A DNA stretch of 64,000 nucleotides, taken from contig NZ_KI519609.1 of the NCBI RefSeq assembly GCF_000483485.1, positions 1,703,460-1,767,459 on the forward strand, given 5' to 3'. The position numbers were made by a program, and so were the translations under genes. The notes under the pieces were generated by a model. The model searched no databases. It was not told the DNA's origin and was given only the letters and a program-made list of their open reading frames with translations. The DNA is from Thiomicrorhabdus chilensis DSM 12352 (GTDB lineage: Bacteria > Pseudomonadota > Gammaproteobacteria > Thiomicrospirales > Thiomicrospiraceae). Positions 1-9,007 of this stretch are shown here, piece by piece. The first letter of the stretch is position 1. Each line of letters opens with the position of its first letter.

Positions 1-290
1 TAAGCCGCTTTAGTTTTTTTACACACCAAACTCCCAGCATAGCTGGAATGAGTCGCTAAAAAAAGTTCCGAATTCTGGGTTTTGGCAAGGTTTTTATCTA
101 TCTTGTAGCCGATTGTTTCCAACGTTGAAACCTTTAGACAATGTGATGCGTAATTAGGAAATGAATCTTAAGATTCTACCTAAATGTATCTAATACGTAA
201 ACGTAAATCCCCTATTAACATCCTGTAAAATCAAGAGCTTCGAATATCTTAAGTGTCCATTAAATAACTTTGGTACGCCGCCATCTCCAT
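1..290. other. No gene recognised at the left edge
   Basis: AT-rich stretch at the window edge with no convincing open frame, tRNA or conserved protein fragment on either strand. It lies downstream of the chemoreceptor gene that ends at 308. A promoter for a gene beyond the left edge could be here, but no clear -35/-10 pair was identified. Confidence 0.5.
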
Positions 291-312
291 AAAAATTTTG
301 AGCTTTCTCAAA
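291..312 (-). terminator. Candidate terminator of the chemoreceptor gene
   Basis: Read on the minus strand, a 6-bp stem (TTTGAG / CTCAAA, loop AAAG) overlaps the stop codon of the chemoreceptor gene and is followed by ATTTTTA. The stem is short and AT-rich, so termination may be only partial. Confidence 0.4.
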
Positions 313-2305
313 GTTTAAGACTGGCCATTACCGCCTGCAGTTCTTTCGCACTGATGGACATAGCGCCACTCAACTGGGCTGACTGATCGGCCAAAGCCGC
401 ATTTTCCTGGGTGAACTGGTCAAGCTGGGACACCGCTTGGTTCACCTGTTCTGTGGCGCTCATTTCCTGATCGGCCGCCGAACTTATCTGCTTAACAATC
501 ACAACCAGACTATCGATATTCTCATTGATTTGCTGCAAGGCACGAGCGGAATCACTGGAAAGGCTCTGTCCATGATCGACCATCGACAGGTTTTGCTCCA
601 CCAGATCCTTGATTTCATTGGATGCCTGCGAAGCACGCAGCGCCAAATTGCGCACTTCTCCGGCCACCACTGCAAATCCGCGACCATGCTCACCTGCTCG
701 CGCCGCTTCCACCGCGGCATTCAGTGCCAATAAATTGGTCTGGAAAGAGATGCCGTCGATCATTTTCACGATATCCGCAATCTTTTGACTGGCCTGATGG
801 ATCTGCCCCATTGATTCCTGAGTCTGGTTGACCACCATGGCCCCCTGCTGTACGTGCTTTCTGACCTCACCGACCAGTTCAGAGGCATTGCCGGATTCTT
901 GGGCGGTATTGCGAATGGTTTGAGTCAGTTCTTCCATGCTGGCGGCCGTCTCTTCCAACGAAGCGGCTTGCTGTTGCGTACGCGCATTGAGGTTTTGATT
1001 GTCTTTTTCCAGAGAGCGGGTGTTTGCCACCACCGTTTCGGCGGTAGCGGCCGTTTGAGCAAGAATGGAATGCAGGTTTTCAATGGCGCTGTTAATGCCT
1101 GACTTCAACCGTTTCAGATTGCCCTGGTAGTCCCCCTCAATCTGTTTACTCAGGTCGCCCTTGGAAAAGTCCAGCATCACGCCATTGATTTCCAGCATCG
1201 CCGATTCCAAGGCCGAAACCGAATCATTCACCGCTTGCTTAAGTCCCTGCAAATCGCCTGGCAAGGGTTTATCGATTCGCTGAGTGAACTCACCGTTCGC
1301 CATAAAAAACATGACACGGGTCACTTCGGCAATGGCACTTTTCAAATTCAGCATCGCCTCCACACTGCTTTGCACCGTCAACCGGTTTCTGGGAAGCAGA
1401 TTTTCCGATAAGGCATTCAAATGACGTGATAGCGAAATATCGATTCCGGCCACTCCCAGCACCTTGCCGTTATCAATGATTGGCATCACCACACTGGTAA
1501 TTAGGAACTCCTCATCCCCCACCGGATACATATAAGGATCCACCACCTGCGGCTGTTTGGTGTGCAACGGCTTTAAATAAAAATCCCCCAATCCCGGCAC
1601 GTCATAATCCACTAAAGGCTCCAAGCCAAGCTGGTTACCGGAACGCCCCCAAAAAGGCATAAATCGCCCGGTTTGGTCATACCAATCAAGGTCACGACAC
1701 TGATCATCCTGGGAATCATAAGCATTGGGTTCCCAGCCACTCCAACAAGCCAAAAAGTTTGGGTGTCCTTCAAGGTGTGCTTTAATCACCCCCAATGCCT
1801 TCTCTCTTGAAGCCCCATTACGTTGCAGCTCTAACAACTCCTGCGCCATGGCCTTAACCGTTTGCTGTGCCAAGGAGATGTCTTCTTGAGCCTTGCCAAG
1901 TGTCAACTGCCCGCCAAAATCGGCATTTTTTATCGATTCAATCACCTCACCCAATACTTCACCCGCTTGCTGATGTTGACTTAAAAAGGCGGTGAGACGC
2001 TCCAAGATTTCATCCGAAAATTTCGACTCCAAAGCTTTAACCGAATTCAGATCCCCACTTTCCACAATAGACATCAACTCATCGAGTGGTTCAGCGGGCT
2101 TCTCGGTTTGCTGCGGCACCGCAGCCGAAGTAACTTGAGCCGTTAAGCGTTTATACAACAGGCCTGCTGAAATCAATCCGCCAAACACCATAAATGGCAA
2201 GGCTAGCCACTTGGCATGCGGCCATTCCAAAGGCTCCATAATCGCGATAAACAGTCCACCCAACGCCAAATTCAACAGAATAATCAGTGACCAAGTCAAC
2301 GGCAT
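308..2305 (-). CDS. Methyl-accepting chemotaxis protein with Cache sensor
   Basis: A 665-aa chemoreceptor. Two membrane segments lie close together at the N-terminus (about residues 5-22 and 33-50). A Cache-type ligand domain follows at about 150-295, recognised by [30 protein letters not shown] and LGVAGIDI. Two HAMP-like repeats (about 320-420) lead to the cytoplasmic signalling domain, whose hairpin tip carries [20 protein letters not shown], the CheA/CheW-binding core. The start is supported by AAGGAAG upstream of the ATG. Cache domains normally lie outside the cell between two membrane helices. Here both helices precede it, so the sensor is predicted to be in the cytoplasm. Ligand unknown. 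Confidence 0.95.
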   Translation of the reverse strand: MPLTWSLIILLNLALGGLFIAIMEPLEWPHAKWLALPFMVFGGLISAGLLYKRLTAQVTSAAVPQQTEKPAEPLDELMSIVESGDLNSVKALESKFSDEILERLTAFLSQHQQAGEVLGEVIESIKNADFGGQLTLGKAQEDISLAQQTVKAMAQELLELQRNGASREKALGVIKAHLEGHPNFLACWSGWEPNAYDSQDDQCRDLDWYDQTGRFMPFWGRSGNQLGLEPLVDYDVPGLGDFYLKPLHTKQPQVVDPYMYPVGDEEFLITSVVMPIIDNGKVLGVAGIDISLSRHLNALSENLLPRNRLTVQSSVEAMLNLKSAIAEVTRVMFFMANGEFTQRIDKPLPGDLQGLKQAVNDSVSALESAMLEINGVMLDFSKGDLSKQIEGDYQGNLKRLKSGINSAIENLHSILAQTAATAETVVANTRSLEKDNQNLNARTQQQAASLEETAASMEELTQTIRNTAQESGNASELVGEVRKHVQQGAMVVNQTQESMGQIHQASQKIADIVKMIDGISFQTNLLALNAAVEAARAGEHGRGFAVVAGEVRNLALRASQASNEIKDLVEQNLSMVDHGQSLSSDSARALQQINENIDSLVVIVKQISSAADQEMSATEQVNQAVSQLDQFTQENAALADQSAQLSGAMSISAKELQAVMASLKL
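2159..2174 (+). repeat. AGGCCTGCT repeat, CTGA variant
   Basis: CAGGCCTGCTGAAATC inside the chemoreceptor gene. It shares the first ten bases of the window-wide CAGGCCTGCTCATTTT word but continues GAAAT. A matching variant lies at 3190-3205 on the other strand. Confidence 0.5.
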
Positions 2306-2499
2306 GTCTTACTTCCTTTAAGTTAATTTATTTTATTAAAAAGAAACAAAGCAAACCATGTTCTTTTCAGGAAAAAATCTTAGAAATTAATTAGATAGTA
2401 CCGTATCGACACAAGAGATTAACGTCGAAAAAGGCGACTGCACCACAATGAAACGAATCGTGTGACTCATCTGGAAAAATGCAGGAACAAACGAATCTT

Positions 2500-2525
2500 A
2501 AAAATGAGCAGGCCTGCTCATTTTT
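2500..2525. terminator. Perfect palindrome of two repeat words, likely terminator
   Basis: Two head-to-head copies of the window-wide word (CAGGCCTGCTCATTTT at 2509-2524 plus and 2501-2516 minus) share the CAGGCCTG core and form a perfect 26-bp palindrome. Each arm is AAAAATGAGCAGG. On the minus strand the TGA stop of the DMT transporter gene lies within the left arm and the right arm ends in TTTTT. The structure therefore looks like an intrinsic terminator built from an inverted repeat pair. Confidence 0.75.
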
Positions 2526-3393
2526 GGGTAATCAAATATCCGCCCAATAAGATTGGTGCCATGCCCAGAAGCTGATAAAGGCTGGGCACATCATTAAGAA
2601 TCCAATAAGACCATCCCATGGTCATCATCGGAGCCAAAGCAAACAGCGCGTTGACCTTGGCGATGGGCAAGAGGTGAATCGCTTCCACCCACAGCATCTT
2701 GGCGACAAAAAACACCAAAAATCCGGTCAATCCCAACCACAGCCACTGCTGCTGAATGGCTTGCCAACTCGGTGTGGCTTCAAATGTCCAAGCCAAAAGG
2801 TAAATGAAAGGCAAGGCAATCACGCTTCTGACCAGAAGAATGGTTTCACTGGAAACCTGAGAACGGGCTCTTTTCTGATAAAGGTTGGCAATCGGAGCGA
2901 TCATCGCCGCCATCAGAACCAGCGCATCGCCCAAATTGAGGTTGAATTCACCGGGAAACAATACCAGCAAAGCTCCCACCGTCATCAACAGCGCACCCAA
3001 TGTATGACGCGCACTGAGCTTCTCTTCATGACGTCGCCCCAAAAACAGATAGGTGAACAGAATTTGCAAAAACAGAATAATCGCCACATTGGTGGCCGAA
3101 GTGTACTGCAAACCCAGAAACGTCAGTCCGAAAAGCGCGGTGATAAAAAAGCTGGTGAGCCCCAAATCCTTGTAAGCCGACGTTTTCAGAATTTCAGCAG
3201 GCCTGTTACGCAGCCACCACCAGCCGCTCAAAAACACCACGGACACCAACAGACTGAAAAAATAAGCGTGCAATCCGCCCAAAGCGGCGACACTGAAAAA
3301 GGCAAAAATCGGAAACCAGGATTCGATGAGCGTAAGAGAAACCGCAAACAGTTCGCCCTTACGGACTTCAGGTGTGTTTAATTTTTCTGGCAT
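2518..3393 (-). CDS. DMT-superfamily (EamA) inner-membrane transporter
   Basis: A 291-aa protein with about ten hydrophobic helices arranged as two EamA repeats, the fold of drug/metabolite transporters such as RhaT and YdcZ relatives. The substrate cannot be read from sequence. Its start overlaps the end of the upstream glycosyltransferase gene by 16 bases and has no strong ribosome site, which suggests translational coupling in a two-gene operon. The stop codon is embedded in the palindromic terminator at 2500-2525. Confidence 0.88.
   Translation of the reverse strand: MPEKLNTPEVRKGELFAVSLTLIESWFPIFAFFSVAALGGLHAYFFSLLVSVVFLSGWWWLRNRPAEILKTSAYKDLGLTSFFITALFGLTFLGLQYTSATNVAIILFLQILFTYLFLGRRHEEKLSARHTLGALLMTVGALLVLFPGEFNLNLGDALVLMAAMIAPIANLYQKRARSQVSSETILLVRSVIALPFIYLLAWTFEATPSWQAIQQQWLWLGLTGFLVFFVAKMLWVEAIHLLPIAKVNALFALAPMMTMGWSYWILNDVPSLYQLLGMAPILLGGYLITQK
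3190..3205 (-). repeat. AGGCCTGCT repeat, CTGA variant, minus strand
   Basis: CAGGCCTGCTGAAATT on the minus strand, inside the DMT transporter gene, where it is read as R-P-A-E-I. It matches 13 of 16 positions of the window-wide word and resembles the copy at 2159-2174. Confidence 0.5.
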
Positions 3394-4535
3394 AAAGAGT
3401 GATAAATCTTTTTGTGAACTTCTATGAACTGATTGAACGAATCCACAATATTATACTGCTCTATATGCTGTCGGCTATTGTTTTTGAAATCTTGTCGGCT
3501 CTGCGGATTCGACAGAACCTGAAACAGCGCCTCAACCCATTCAGAAGGTTTCTCTTCCGGCAGAACCTGACCTGTTTGATTATCCACAATCAAACTTTGC
3601 GGCCCGCCTACATTCGACACCAGACAGCCCAATCCGCTGGCTTGCGCCTCCATGACCACCTGCCCCAAGGTATCGGTGGTGGATGGAAACACAAACAAAT
3701 CGGCCGAAGCGTAAACTTCAGACAATCTTTCGCCTTCCAAGGGCCCAAGAAAATAAGCATGGTAAGGACGGACTTTATCGGCCCATTTTCGGTAACGCCC
3801 CTCTCCGACCATGACTAAATCGGCCTCGATTTCAGGGTGAGATTCGCGGAACGCTTTCCATATCTCAATCAGAAACGGAATGTTTTTCTCGACATTAATG
3901 CGTCCGACATAAAGCACTTTCAAACGCTCTTTTGACAAACCGTATTGTGACCAGGCCTGCTCATTCTTGTGTTTTGGATGAAACTTGCTCAAATCTGTGC
4001 CCGGAAACAGCACGGAAGCGCGTTGGTAATCAATGCCGATATCACTGGCCATGACCTCCAAATAGACCTGAGAGCGTGAAAATACATGCTCAAACGGTCG
4101 ATAAAATCGACGCATCACCCTATCGGTTTCACGCTTGACCCATTGCGAACCGGTCAAATCATGAAGATAGGCCGGAAAGTCGGTGTGGTAAGTGCCCACC
4201 AACGGATAACCCATTTTTTCAGCAATGCGCTTGGCCCGCCAGCCAAACGGCCCTGGCGTGGAGATGTGGACGATGTCAGGTTTAAGTGCATTCAGTATGG
4301 AACGAATCTCTTTGGAACTCGGCCAGACCAGATCCATTTCCTGATAGAACGGCATCGGCATCTTGAATAGGCAAGATAGATTATGCACATAAGCATGCTG
4401 GGGCAATGGTTTGCCGGTGGAGGTAATGATCTGCAAATCAATCTGTTGATGCTGCGCCTGCTCGCCCATGTCCTGAATAAAGCGCGAAACTCCGTTCAAA
4501 TCACCAAGCGTATCCGTAAAAAGACAAATTCTCAT
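3378..4535 (-). CDS. Family 4 glycosyltransferase
   Basis: Retaining GT-B glycosyltransferase of the GT4 type, 385 aa from the chosen start. The N-terminus MRICLFTDTLGDLNGVSRF is the usual opening of this family (glycine-containing nucleotide-sugar side). The C-terminal half has VLYVGRINVEKN, VMVGEG and VFPSTTDTLGQVVMEAQASG, the E-x7-E type donor-binding region. It resembles alpha-mannosyl or alpha-glucosyl transferases acting on lipids, but donor and acceptor are unknown. The frame stays open to 4715, adding 60 residues without recognisable domain, so the ATG at 4535 was preferred. It is the first gene of an operon with the DMT transporter. Confidence 0.88.
   Translation of the reverse strand: MRICLFTDTLGDLNGVSRFIQDMGEQAQHQQIDLQIITSTGKPLPQHAYVHNLSCLFKMPMPFYQEMDLVWPSSKEIRSILNALKPDIVHISTPGPFGWRAKRIAEKMGYPLVGTYHTDFPAYLHDLTGSQWVKRETDRVMRRFYRPFEHVFSRSQVYLEVMASDIGIDYQRASVLFPGTDLSKFHPKHKNEQAWSQYGLSKERLKVLYVGRINVEKNIPFLIEIWKAFRESHPEIEADLVMVGEGRYRKWADKVRPYHAYFLGPLEGERLSEVYASADLFVFPSTTDTLGQVVMEAQASGLGCLVSNVGGPQSLIVDNQTGQVLPEEKPSEWVEALFQVLSNPQSRQDFKNNSRQHIEQYNIVDSFNQFIEVHKKIYHSLCQKN
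3952..3967 (+). repeat. AGGCCTGCTCA repeat copy
   Basis: CAGGCCTGCTCATTCT, 15 of 16 matches to the window-wide word. It lies inside the glycosyltransferase gene on the opposite strand, where it encodes Asn-Glu-Gln-Ala-Trp-Ser. Confidence 0.75.
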
Positions 4536-4778
4536 AACCAAGTCCATAATGGATTGCGAAACCGCTATCTTATACACCGGCTCATCATGCTTGATGACAA
4601 CTGAATGAAGAATAGATGGCCTCTTAATGACAGTTTGGTCGTTTGGTCGTTTATTGAACAAGCCAACGCGCCGCAGTAATGTAGAGCGTTTAAGTAAGGT
4701 TCTTACTGCTCTCAAATAACCATTAATAATTTTTTTTGTAAATAAACATACATTGATGGCAGACTCTCTTTACTTTGC

Positions 4779-4784
4779 TATACT
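4779..4784 (+). promoter_or_regulatory. Possible -10 element of the LOV-GGDEF gene
   Basis: TATACT lies 31 bases before the preferred ATG at 4816. The only -35-like hexamer, TTGATG at 4753-4758, is 20 bases away, longer than usual. It could be a weak or activator-dependent promoter. Confidence 0.3.
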
Positions 4785-4815
4785 GACTTTATACACACTA
4801 TTAACAGGGATAAGC

Positions 4816-6939
4816 ATGGCGCAGTCGATCGGCTCTCTTTTTTCCACCGACACCTTAATTCAAGGCTTGACCAATGCCGGTTATGCCGTGAGCATCGCCG
4901 ATGCCCAGCAGCCTGATCTTCCTCTGATTTTCGTGAATCAAGTTTTCTCAAACCTGACCGGCTATACCCCTGAAGAAGTCATTGGAAAAAACTGCCGATT
5001 CTTACAGGACGAAACCACCAGCCAAACCGCTCTGAAAACCATTCGCGAGGCAATCCAAAGCCATTCCACTTGTCAGGTTCAATTAACCAACACCACCAAA
5101 TCCGGACGTCGTTATCTCAGTCAGCTGACCCTGTTTCCGGTATTTGATGACAACCATAAATTAACCTATTATTTGGGCTTTCAGCGCGACCTTTCGGCAC
5201 AGGACAACCTATCCAGATCATTGGAGACCCTGCATGAAAACCTGCAGGCCATCTTTTCGAGCATGTCCGAAGGCGTGGTCATCCAAAACCACGCTGGCGA
5301 AATTATTGAAGCCAATGCCGCCGCACAAAGTATTCTCGGGCTCGATTTAGAGCAATTAATGGGTAAAACCTCCATCGACCCTTCATGGCGTACCGTTCAT
5401 GAAGACGGTAGCCCTTACCCCGGTGAATTCCACCCTTCAATGCGGGTGCTTAAAACCGGTAAACCGATTTTAAAAGAGATTATGGGGGTCTATAAACCCG
5501 ACGGCTCCATACGCTGGATTCAAATCAATTCACAACCGATTATCCACCACTCAGATTCCGACAATTCCAATGCGGTGGTGACCACCTTTTCCGACATCAC
5601 CCACCTCCGAGAAATTGAATCCTCTTTACGACATGTCAACTTTGAACTGCTGCAAAAAATTGAATCGCTCAATGTTTTGTCCAAAAGCTTTGAACAAGCT
5701 CAGCAAATCGCCAGTCTGGGTCACTGGATTCTGGAATCCGCCAGTAACAGACTGGTCTGGTCAGATGAAGTCTATCGAATATTTGGCGTTGAACCACAAA
5801 GTTTTGAAGCCACTTTTGAAGGCTTCATGAAATATGTCCATCCAGAAGATAGAGACGCGCTGAATCATGAGTACCTCGAATCGATTGAACAAAAACGCAC
5901 CTACAATCTGACCCACCGCATCATACGTGAAGATGGCCGTGTTGGTTTTGTGCAAGAACGCGGGTTCCATGATTTTGATGCAAAGGGTGAGATTGTGCGT
6001 TCGGTCGGCACCGTGACTGACATCACCGAACAACACCGTAAAGATTTTGAAATCGATAACTTCGTTAACCTGGTCAACAATCAGGTCATCATGTCCAGAA
6101 CCGACTTGACCGGCAAGATTATCGAAGTCAGTGATTTCTTCTGCCAGGTATCCGGATACAGTCGGGAAGAACTGATCGGCCAAAACCAGAATATTGTGCG
6201 CCATCCCGACTCACCCAAAAGACTGTTTAAAGAGCTTTGGAACACCATCCAAAGTGGAAAAACCTGGCAAGGTGAAATTAAAAACCTACGCAAGGACGGA
6301 AGTTTTTACTGGGTTGAAAGTCGCGTTTCGCCGGATTATGACCACCTTGGAAACCATACTGGCTACATCTCATTGAGACTTGATATCACCGCGCAAAAGG
6401 CGCTTGAGGAAGTGGCGATTAAGGACGAAATGACCGGCCTATATAACCGACGCCACTATAATCACATGCTGCATAAAGAGATTCAACGAGCTAAACGTCA
6501 GGGCTTATGGCTCTGCTTTATCATGATTGATGCCGACAACTTCAAAAAATACAACGACACCTACGGCCACCAAGCCGGTGACGAGGTTCTAAAACAAATT
6601 GCCCACACCATGCAACGCACCTTCAAGCGAGCTGGTGATTTGTCTTTTAGGTTGGGCGGGGAAGAATTTGCCGTTTTGTTTGAAGTGGAACATAAAGAAG
6701 ACGGGCTGAACATGTCTGAAAAGATTCGCCAAGCCATGTTTGACCTGAACATTGAACATTCAGGCAACTTACCTTGGCTGCGCGTTACCCTGTCAATTGG
6801 GGCGTTACTGATGAATCCAAAACAAACCTACGTGGAAGAAGAGATCTACAAGTATGCGGATGAGGCGCTTTACAAAGCCAAAGCCAATGGTCGCAATCGG
6901 GTCGAACTGGTGAACGAGCACGATGTGGAGCTGTTTTAG
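4816..6939 (+). CDS. LOV-PAS-PAS-PAS-GGDEF diguanylate cyclase
   Basis: A predicted soluble 707-aa c-di-GMP synthase. Residues about 20-125 form a LOV photosensor domain: the flavin-adduct motif NCRFLQ with Cys60, preceded by the typical LTGYTPEEVIGK, followed by QLTNTTKSG and ending in LGFQRD. The second flavin-contact Asn of plant LOV domains is Ser here. Three further PAS domains follow, the last carrying NIVRHPDSP as in Aer-type PAS. The GGDEF domain has an intact active site (GGEEF, 614-618) and an inhibitory I-site RxxD (RAGD, 605-608). The ATG at 4816 has CAGGGA before it; an upstream in-frame TTG at 4753 is less likely. It probably makes c-di-GMP in response to blue light, flavin redox state, or both. 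Confidence 0.93.
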   Translation: MAQSIGSLFSTDTLIQGLTNAGYAVSIADAQQPDLPLIFVNQVFSNLTGYTPEEVIGKNCRFLQDETTSQTALKTIREAIQSHSTCQVQLTNTTKSGRRYLSQLTLFPVFDDNHKLTYYLGFQRDLSAQDNLSRSLETLHENLQAIFSSMSEGVVIQNHAGEIIEANAAAQSILGLDLEQLMGKTSIDPSWRTVHEDGSPYPGEFHPSMRVLKTGKPILKEIMGVYKPDGSIRWIQINSQPIIHHSDSDNSNAVVTTFSDITHLREIESSLRHVNFELLQKIESLNVLSKSFEQAQQIASLGHWILESASNRLVWSDEVYRIFGVEPQSFEATFEGFMKYVHPEDRDALNHEYLESIEQKRTYNLTHRIIREDGRVGFVQERGFHDFDAKGEIVRSVGTVTDITEQHRKDFEIDNFVNLVNNQVIMSRTDLTGKIIEVSDFFCQVSGYSREELIGQNQNIVRHPDSPKRLFKELWNTIQSGKTWQGEIKNLRKDGSFYWVESRVSPDYDHLGNHTGYISLRLDITAQKALEEVAIKDEMTGLYNRRHYNHMLHKEIQRAKRQGLWLCFIMIDADNFKKYNDTYGHQAGDEVLKQIAHTMQRTFKRAGDLSFRLGGEEFAVLFEVEHKEDGLNMSEKIRQAMFDLNIEHSGNLPWLRVTLSIGALLMNPKQTYVEEEIYKYADEALYKAKANGRNRVELVNEHDVELF

Positions 6940-6986
6940 AACAGCCTCACCTCAAACATCCATCGCTAAAACCTTGCTTCAAAAAA

Positions 6987-7829
6987 TCATTGGCTTTTCG
7001 CCATGAACAGGGCGCTTTCCAAACTTTTGCATACCGACATAAATCCGGATTTATGACAAAAGACCGCATCGGTCAATCCCGAAACGGCATTGAGATCTTC
7101 GCCGTTCAAGCCACGAAATCTCTGCGGAAGATGGTTTTGAGCACCATTACAAAACACCCCATAGCCTTCCGAGCCTTTAGGATAAACCACACGGGTGATT
7201 TCAGGGTGCGAACGAATGAAGTCTTTAAAAGGCAGGTTTTCTGCCAACACCAACACGCCCTCATCCACATTCTTGGCGCACTCCTCAAGCTGCACCACCA
7301 CTTCAGCCTCTTTAATGGCTGTCTTGATGAAGTTGTTCAAAATACCGCTGGTGAATTCGATCGCTTGATTAAAGGCCGCTTGTTGCTGCTCCACGTCATC
7401 GGTTGACGACGCGTTCATCATGCCAATCAACATCGACACCGATGGCCTGGGATCTTCCGAGTAGACCCCGTTATCCACCGCATCGATATCCTTGATGATT
7501 TTCTGATCCACCCAATTCAAAGCAAACTGACGTTCATAGTCCCCTTCAAGCCCTTTGGCCGCCAGAACCTCAATGCCGTAATGCTCCCACACCAAACCTG
7601 CGGTGGCATAAGGTGTGCCATCGCTACGTTCACGGGTAAAGCTATTCTGATGATGGTCAAAGCGCAAACTCTGTGGATCATACTCACCGCCCACATCCAG
7701 AACAATTTCGGCCTGCTCGATTACCTGCTGATCTCTGGAACGGACAACTTCCTTCTCTCCAAGCATCAAAATCATCGCAATGGCAAAAACTTCATCGGCG
7801 TGAAAACGACCTGAGTGGGTGACTATCAT
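6987..7829 (-). CDS. MYG1-family (UPF0160) metal-dependent hydrolase
   Basis: A 280-aa protein of the MYG1/UPF0160 family, related to DHH phosphoesterases. Metal-binding motifs are visible: HSGRFHADEVFAI near the N-terminus, VLDVGGEYD and FDHHQNSF. The eukaryotic MYG1 protein is a 3'-5' RNA exonuclease; the role in bacteria is unsettled. An AAGGAAA ribosome site precedes the ATG. It stands alone, convergent with the GGDEF gene, only 47 bases away with no clear terminator between. Confidence 0.9.
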   Translation of the reverse strand: MIVTHSGRFHADEVFAIAMILMLGEKEVVRSRDQQVIEQAEIVLDVGGEYDPQSLRFDHHQNSFTRERSDGTPYATAGLVWEHYGIEVLAAKGLEGDYERQFALNWVDQKIIKDIDAVDNGVYSEDPRPSVSMLIGMMNASSTDDVEQQQAAFNQAIEFTSGILNNFIKTAIKEAEVVVQLEECAKNVDEGVLVLAENLPFKDFIRSHPEITRVVYPKGSEGYGVFCNGAQNHLPQRFRGLNGEDLNAVSGLTDAVFCHKSGFMSVCKSLESALFMAKSQ

Positions 7830-7998
7830 TCAATTTCCTTAATTTAAAACTTTATAACATTCAAGTTGAGGAGGATATGTTAGTGCATTTTGTCTATGAA
7901 TTGAGACGAATGACTAAAAAATAGAAATCTTGAAAATTGGGCAAAAAACGTTACTGAACCAAAGACCTTATCGTTACCAAGCCACAAATCTCGTGTGT

Positions 7999-8262
7999 TT
8001 ATGACTCTTTTTCAGATTTAACATCTGACCATAAGTTGAAAAAATAAAATACCAAACCAACAGCCAACACCCACCAACCGGTTGAAACCAATGTATTTGA
8101 AAAATTTACAGCCATTTCTTTTTCAACAAAGTCATCAGCCCAATAGGGTGAATAGGCCATTACAATACCGATTAAGATCAATATGCGTGCTATACGCTTT
8201 CTTATCACTGGATTAATTTGCATCATAGATTCAATTAAACGTTTCCCTAAATGATCACTCAC
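7999..8262 (-). CDS. Small two-helix membrane protein, unknown function
   Basis: An 87-aa protein with two hydrophobic stretches (ILILIGIVMAYSPYW and WWVLAVGLVFYFF) joined by a short loop and ending in a charged tail. The start is a GTG: on the minus strand it is preceded by GAGGTGAAATGA at good spacing, whereas the nearby ATG is out of frame and stops after three codons. No family recognised. Confidence 0.6.
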   Translation of the reverse strand: MSDHLGKRLIESMMQINPVIRKRIARILILIGIVMAYSPYWADDFVEKEMAVNFSNTLVSTGWWVLAVGLVFYFFNLWSDVKSEKES

Positions 8263-8386
8263 TCATTTCACCTCATACAAATTCTTCTTTAATGAAAAAG
8301 TATAAAAGACATTGACTCAATTGGTTGTTTTATTGCAAGTTATTAATGCCCTGTTTTTTCATACTGAATTTTTGACAGTAAATTTG

Positions 8387-8440
8387 GACAATAAAAAAGC
8401 CAGGCTTCAAAACACTGTAAGTGTATGAAATACCTGGCTT
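8387..8440 (-). terminator. Terminator of the initiator tRNA gene
   Basis: On the minus strand, AAAGCCAGG and CCTGGCTTT form a 9-bp stem around a smaller inner hairpin (ACACT / AGTGT), followed by TTTT. It lies just downstream of the tRNA-fMet gene. Confidence 0.8.
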
Positions 8441-8447
8441 TCGAATG

Positions 8448-8524
<77 letters not shown>

Positions 8525-8564
8525 ACAATTTTTAAACCGTAACGTTTCCGTTTCGATGGGGCGT

Positions 8565-8592
8565 ATTATAGGGGGTTACAGGAATATTACAA
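8565..8592 (-). promoter_or_regulatory. Promoter of the tRNA-fMet gene
   Basis: On the minus strand, TTGTAA (8587-8592) and a perfect TATAAT (8565-8570) are 16 bases apart. The segment after the -10 is GC-rich (ACGCCCC), as in stringently controlled tRNA and rRNA promoters. A GGGGGTT / AACCCCC inverted repeat (8571-8577 with 8591-8597) overlaps the spacer and -35. Confidence 0.75.
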
Positions 8593-8622
8593 CCCCCTTT
8601 TATAAATAAGTTTAAACAACCA

Positions 8623-8943
8623 TTAATTTTTTTTGGTTTGTAAAAACTTTTTGAGGTTGTAACGGTATATAAAGCCGGGGAAAGCGAAGATTACGAACAT
8701 AAAGAAGGTAATCGCATAAAACTCCCAGTCTTGCTCTTGTACATGCCCCATGCTCTTCTGTTCTAGCAGATAAGCGAGTATGCCGGTTAGGATGAAGTAC
8801 AGTAGCCATTCAAGCAGATTGATCACAAAGGACTTATTAGGCACTTTGATGAACATAAACAATCGATTGGATAAAACCCAAGGAATATTGGCTAAGATGA
8901 TAGCGGTTATTAACAATAACCATACGGATTGGTCTAAGGTCAT
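8623..8943 (-). CDS. DUF2818 membrane protein next to the nuo operon
   Basis: A 106-aa protein with three to four hydrophobic helices that matches my recollection of DUF2818 (N-terminal ILANIPWVLSNRLF, C-terminal FPGFIYRYNL). Members of this family commonly follow nuoN in beta- and some gammaproteobacteria, so a link to Complex I is plausible but unproven. Here a strong terminator separates it from nuoN, so it is either read through or has its own promoter. Confidence 0.8.
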   Translation of the reverse strand: MTLDQSVWLLLITAIILANIPWVLSNRLFMFIKVPNKSFVINLLEWLLYFILTGILAYLLEQKSMGHVQEQDWEFYAITFFMFVIFAFPGFIYRYNLKKFLQTKKN

Positions 8944-8962
8944 AAATTATTCTCTTATTGAC

Positions 8963-8988
8963 AAAAAAAGCCCGCTTAACGGGCTTTT
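8963..8988 (-). terminator. Terminator after nuoN
   Basis: Minus-strand stem AAAAGCCCG / CGGGCTTTT with loop TTAAG, followed by further T residues. It marks the end of the nuo operon and could also work on the plus strand. Confidence 0.88.
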
Positions 8989-9007
8989 ATAATATTCCTG
9001 GTGAAGC

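Noticed and set aside
2674-3381. Long plus-strand open frame opposite the DMT transporter gene
   Set aside because: A low-complexity Gln/Arg/Lys-rich translation antisense to a clear ten-helix transporter; it is a shadow frame.
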